From Coriobacteriaceae bacterium (GTDB lineage: Bacteria; Actinomycetota; Coriobacteriia; Coriobacteriales; Coriobacteriaceae), in NCBI GenBank assembly GCA_902364645.1, contig CABJEP010000003.1, forward strand, positions 62,001-126,000: 64,000 bases of DNA, in the 5' to 3' direction. Shown here in pieces: positions 63,171 to 64,000 of this stretch. The notes under the pieces were generated by a model. It saw only the letters and a program-made list of their open reading frames with translations, was not told where the DNA came from and made no database searches. Each line of letters begins with the position of its first letter. Position 1 is the first letter of the stretch. A program made the translations under genes and the position numbers.

Positions 63171-63213
63171 CCAAACCACCACAAAGGTGCCTGTCCCCTT
63201 TGTGGTGGTTTGG
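63171..63213. repeat. 16-bp hairpin with GTGCCTGTCCC loop
   Basis: 63171-63186 is the exact reverse complement of 63198-63213 (CCAAACCACCACAAAG). The following 148 bases up to bglA show no clear signal. Confidence 0.75.
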
Positions 63214-63349
63214 GGCGGCGGTATCAAAAAGTGTCAGACGGGGGCGGCTGCGGGGCGCCTGTGCGCGAAAAGAAGTGTCGGCCTGCGCCGCTGTCGTTGA
63301 GCAGCGCGCTGTTTGCGGGGATACTGAAGCTACGACAAGCAGCGTATGA

Positions 63350-64000
<651 letters not shown>

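Noticed and set aside
63020..63213. CRISPR array
   Set aside because: The repeats are palindromes in only two copies with irregular spacing and no cas genes.

Overview
The window looks like chromosomal DNA of a high-GC gut actinobacterium of the class Coriobacteriia, most probably Collinsella. This rests on content and style rather than any marker gene: high-GC coding DNA, an Ech-type hydrogenase, very large sortase-type surface proteins, a LuxS, an NRAMP-related transporter next to an MgtE-like protein, and PTS beta-glucoside genes. No rRNA, tRNA, phage or CRISPR locus was seen.

Layout. (1) 1-10.4 kb: the 3' part of a giant GLUG-repeat surface protein with no visible C-terminal wall anchor. 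(2) 10.4-11.2 kb: a repeat-rich intergenic stretch and a lone transposase-type HTH protein. (3) 11.4-17.1 kb: a five-gene Ech-type energy-converting [NiFe] hydrogenase operon in canonical echA-F order, with EchA and EchB fused into one 960-aa protein. (4) 17.1-25.7 kb: a 2439-aa VWA/multi-FctA (Spy0128-like) protein with an LPTTG sortase signal. Two ~155-bp palindromic elements lie on each side of it, and their arm types are in mirror order (A-B-gene-B-A). (5) 25.7-31.0 kb: a NarL-type two-component system divergent from an ABC-2 exporter. (6) 31.0-34.8 kb: a MacB/FtsX-type ABC system bracketed by 91-bp direct repeats. (7) 34.9-43.3 kb: a DUF362 ferredoxin-like protein, an alpha/beta hydrolase, a hemolysin III homologue, a CNNM/CorC-type protein, a protein resembling the cyanophycin synthetase N-domain, a YtxH/PRC-barrel pair, and a polysaccharide-deacetylase-like protein that has lost its metal ligands. 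(8) 43.4-46.8 kb: an MgtE-like protein with a long structured leader, followed by an NRAMP-related transporter; together they suggest a Mg2+/Mn2+ uptake locus. (9) 46.8-49.6 kb: a 228-bp MITE-like element and an OatA-like acyltransferase. (10) 49.7-58.0 kb: a ribokinase/nucleoside hydrolase pair, then a LacI-controlled sugar cluster (L-fucose isomerase-like protein, split transketolase, FGGY kinase). (11) 58.1-64 kb: luxS behind overlapping hairpins, then a beta-glucoside locus (BglG-type antiterminator, PTS EIIBC, esterase, DUF4867 protein, 6-phospho-beta-glucosidase running off the end).

How the parts fit. The hydrogenase would couple ferredoxin oxidation to H2 evolution and ion pumping during fermentation. 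The sugar modules feed pentoses, nucleoside ribose and beta-glucosides into central metabolism. The two giant proteins and the OatA-like enzyme shape the cell surface. The most unusual signals are the family of intergenic palindromes with variable but self-complementary arms around a conserved core, the EchAB fusion, and the isomerase/transketolase/kinase cluster of unknown substrate.
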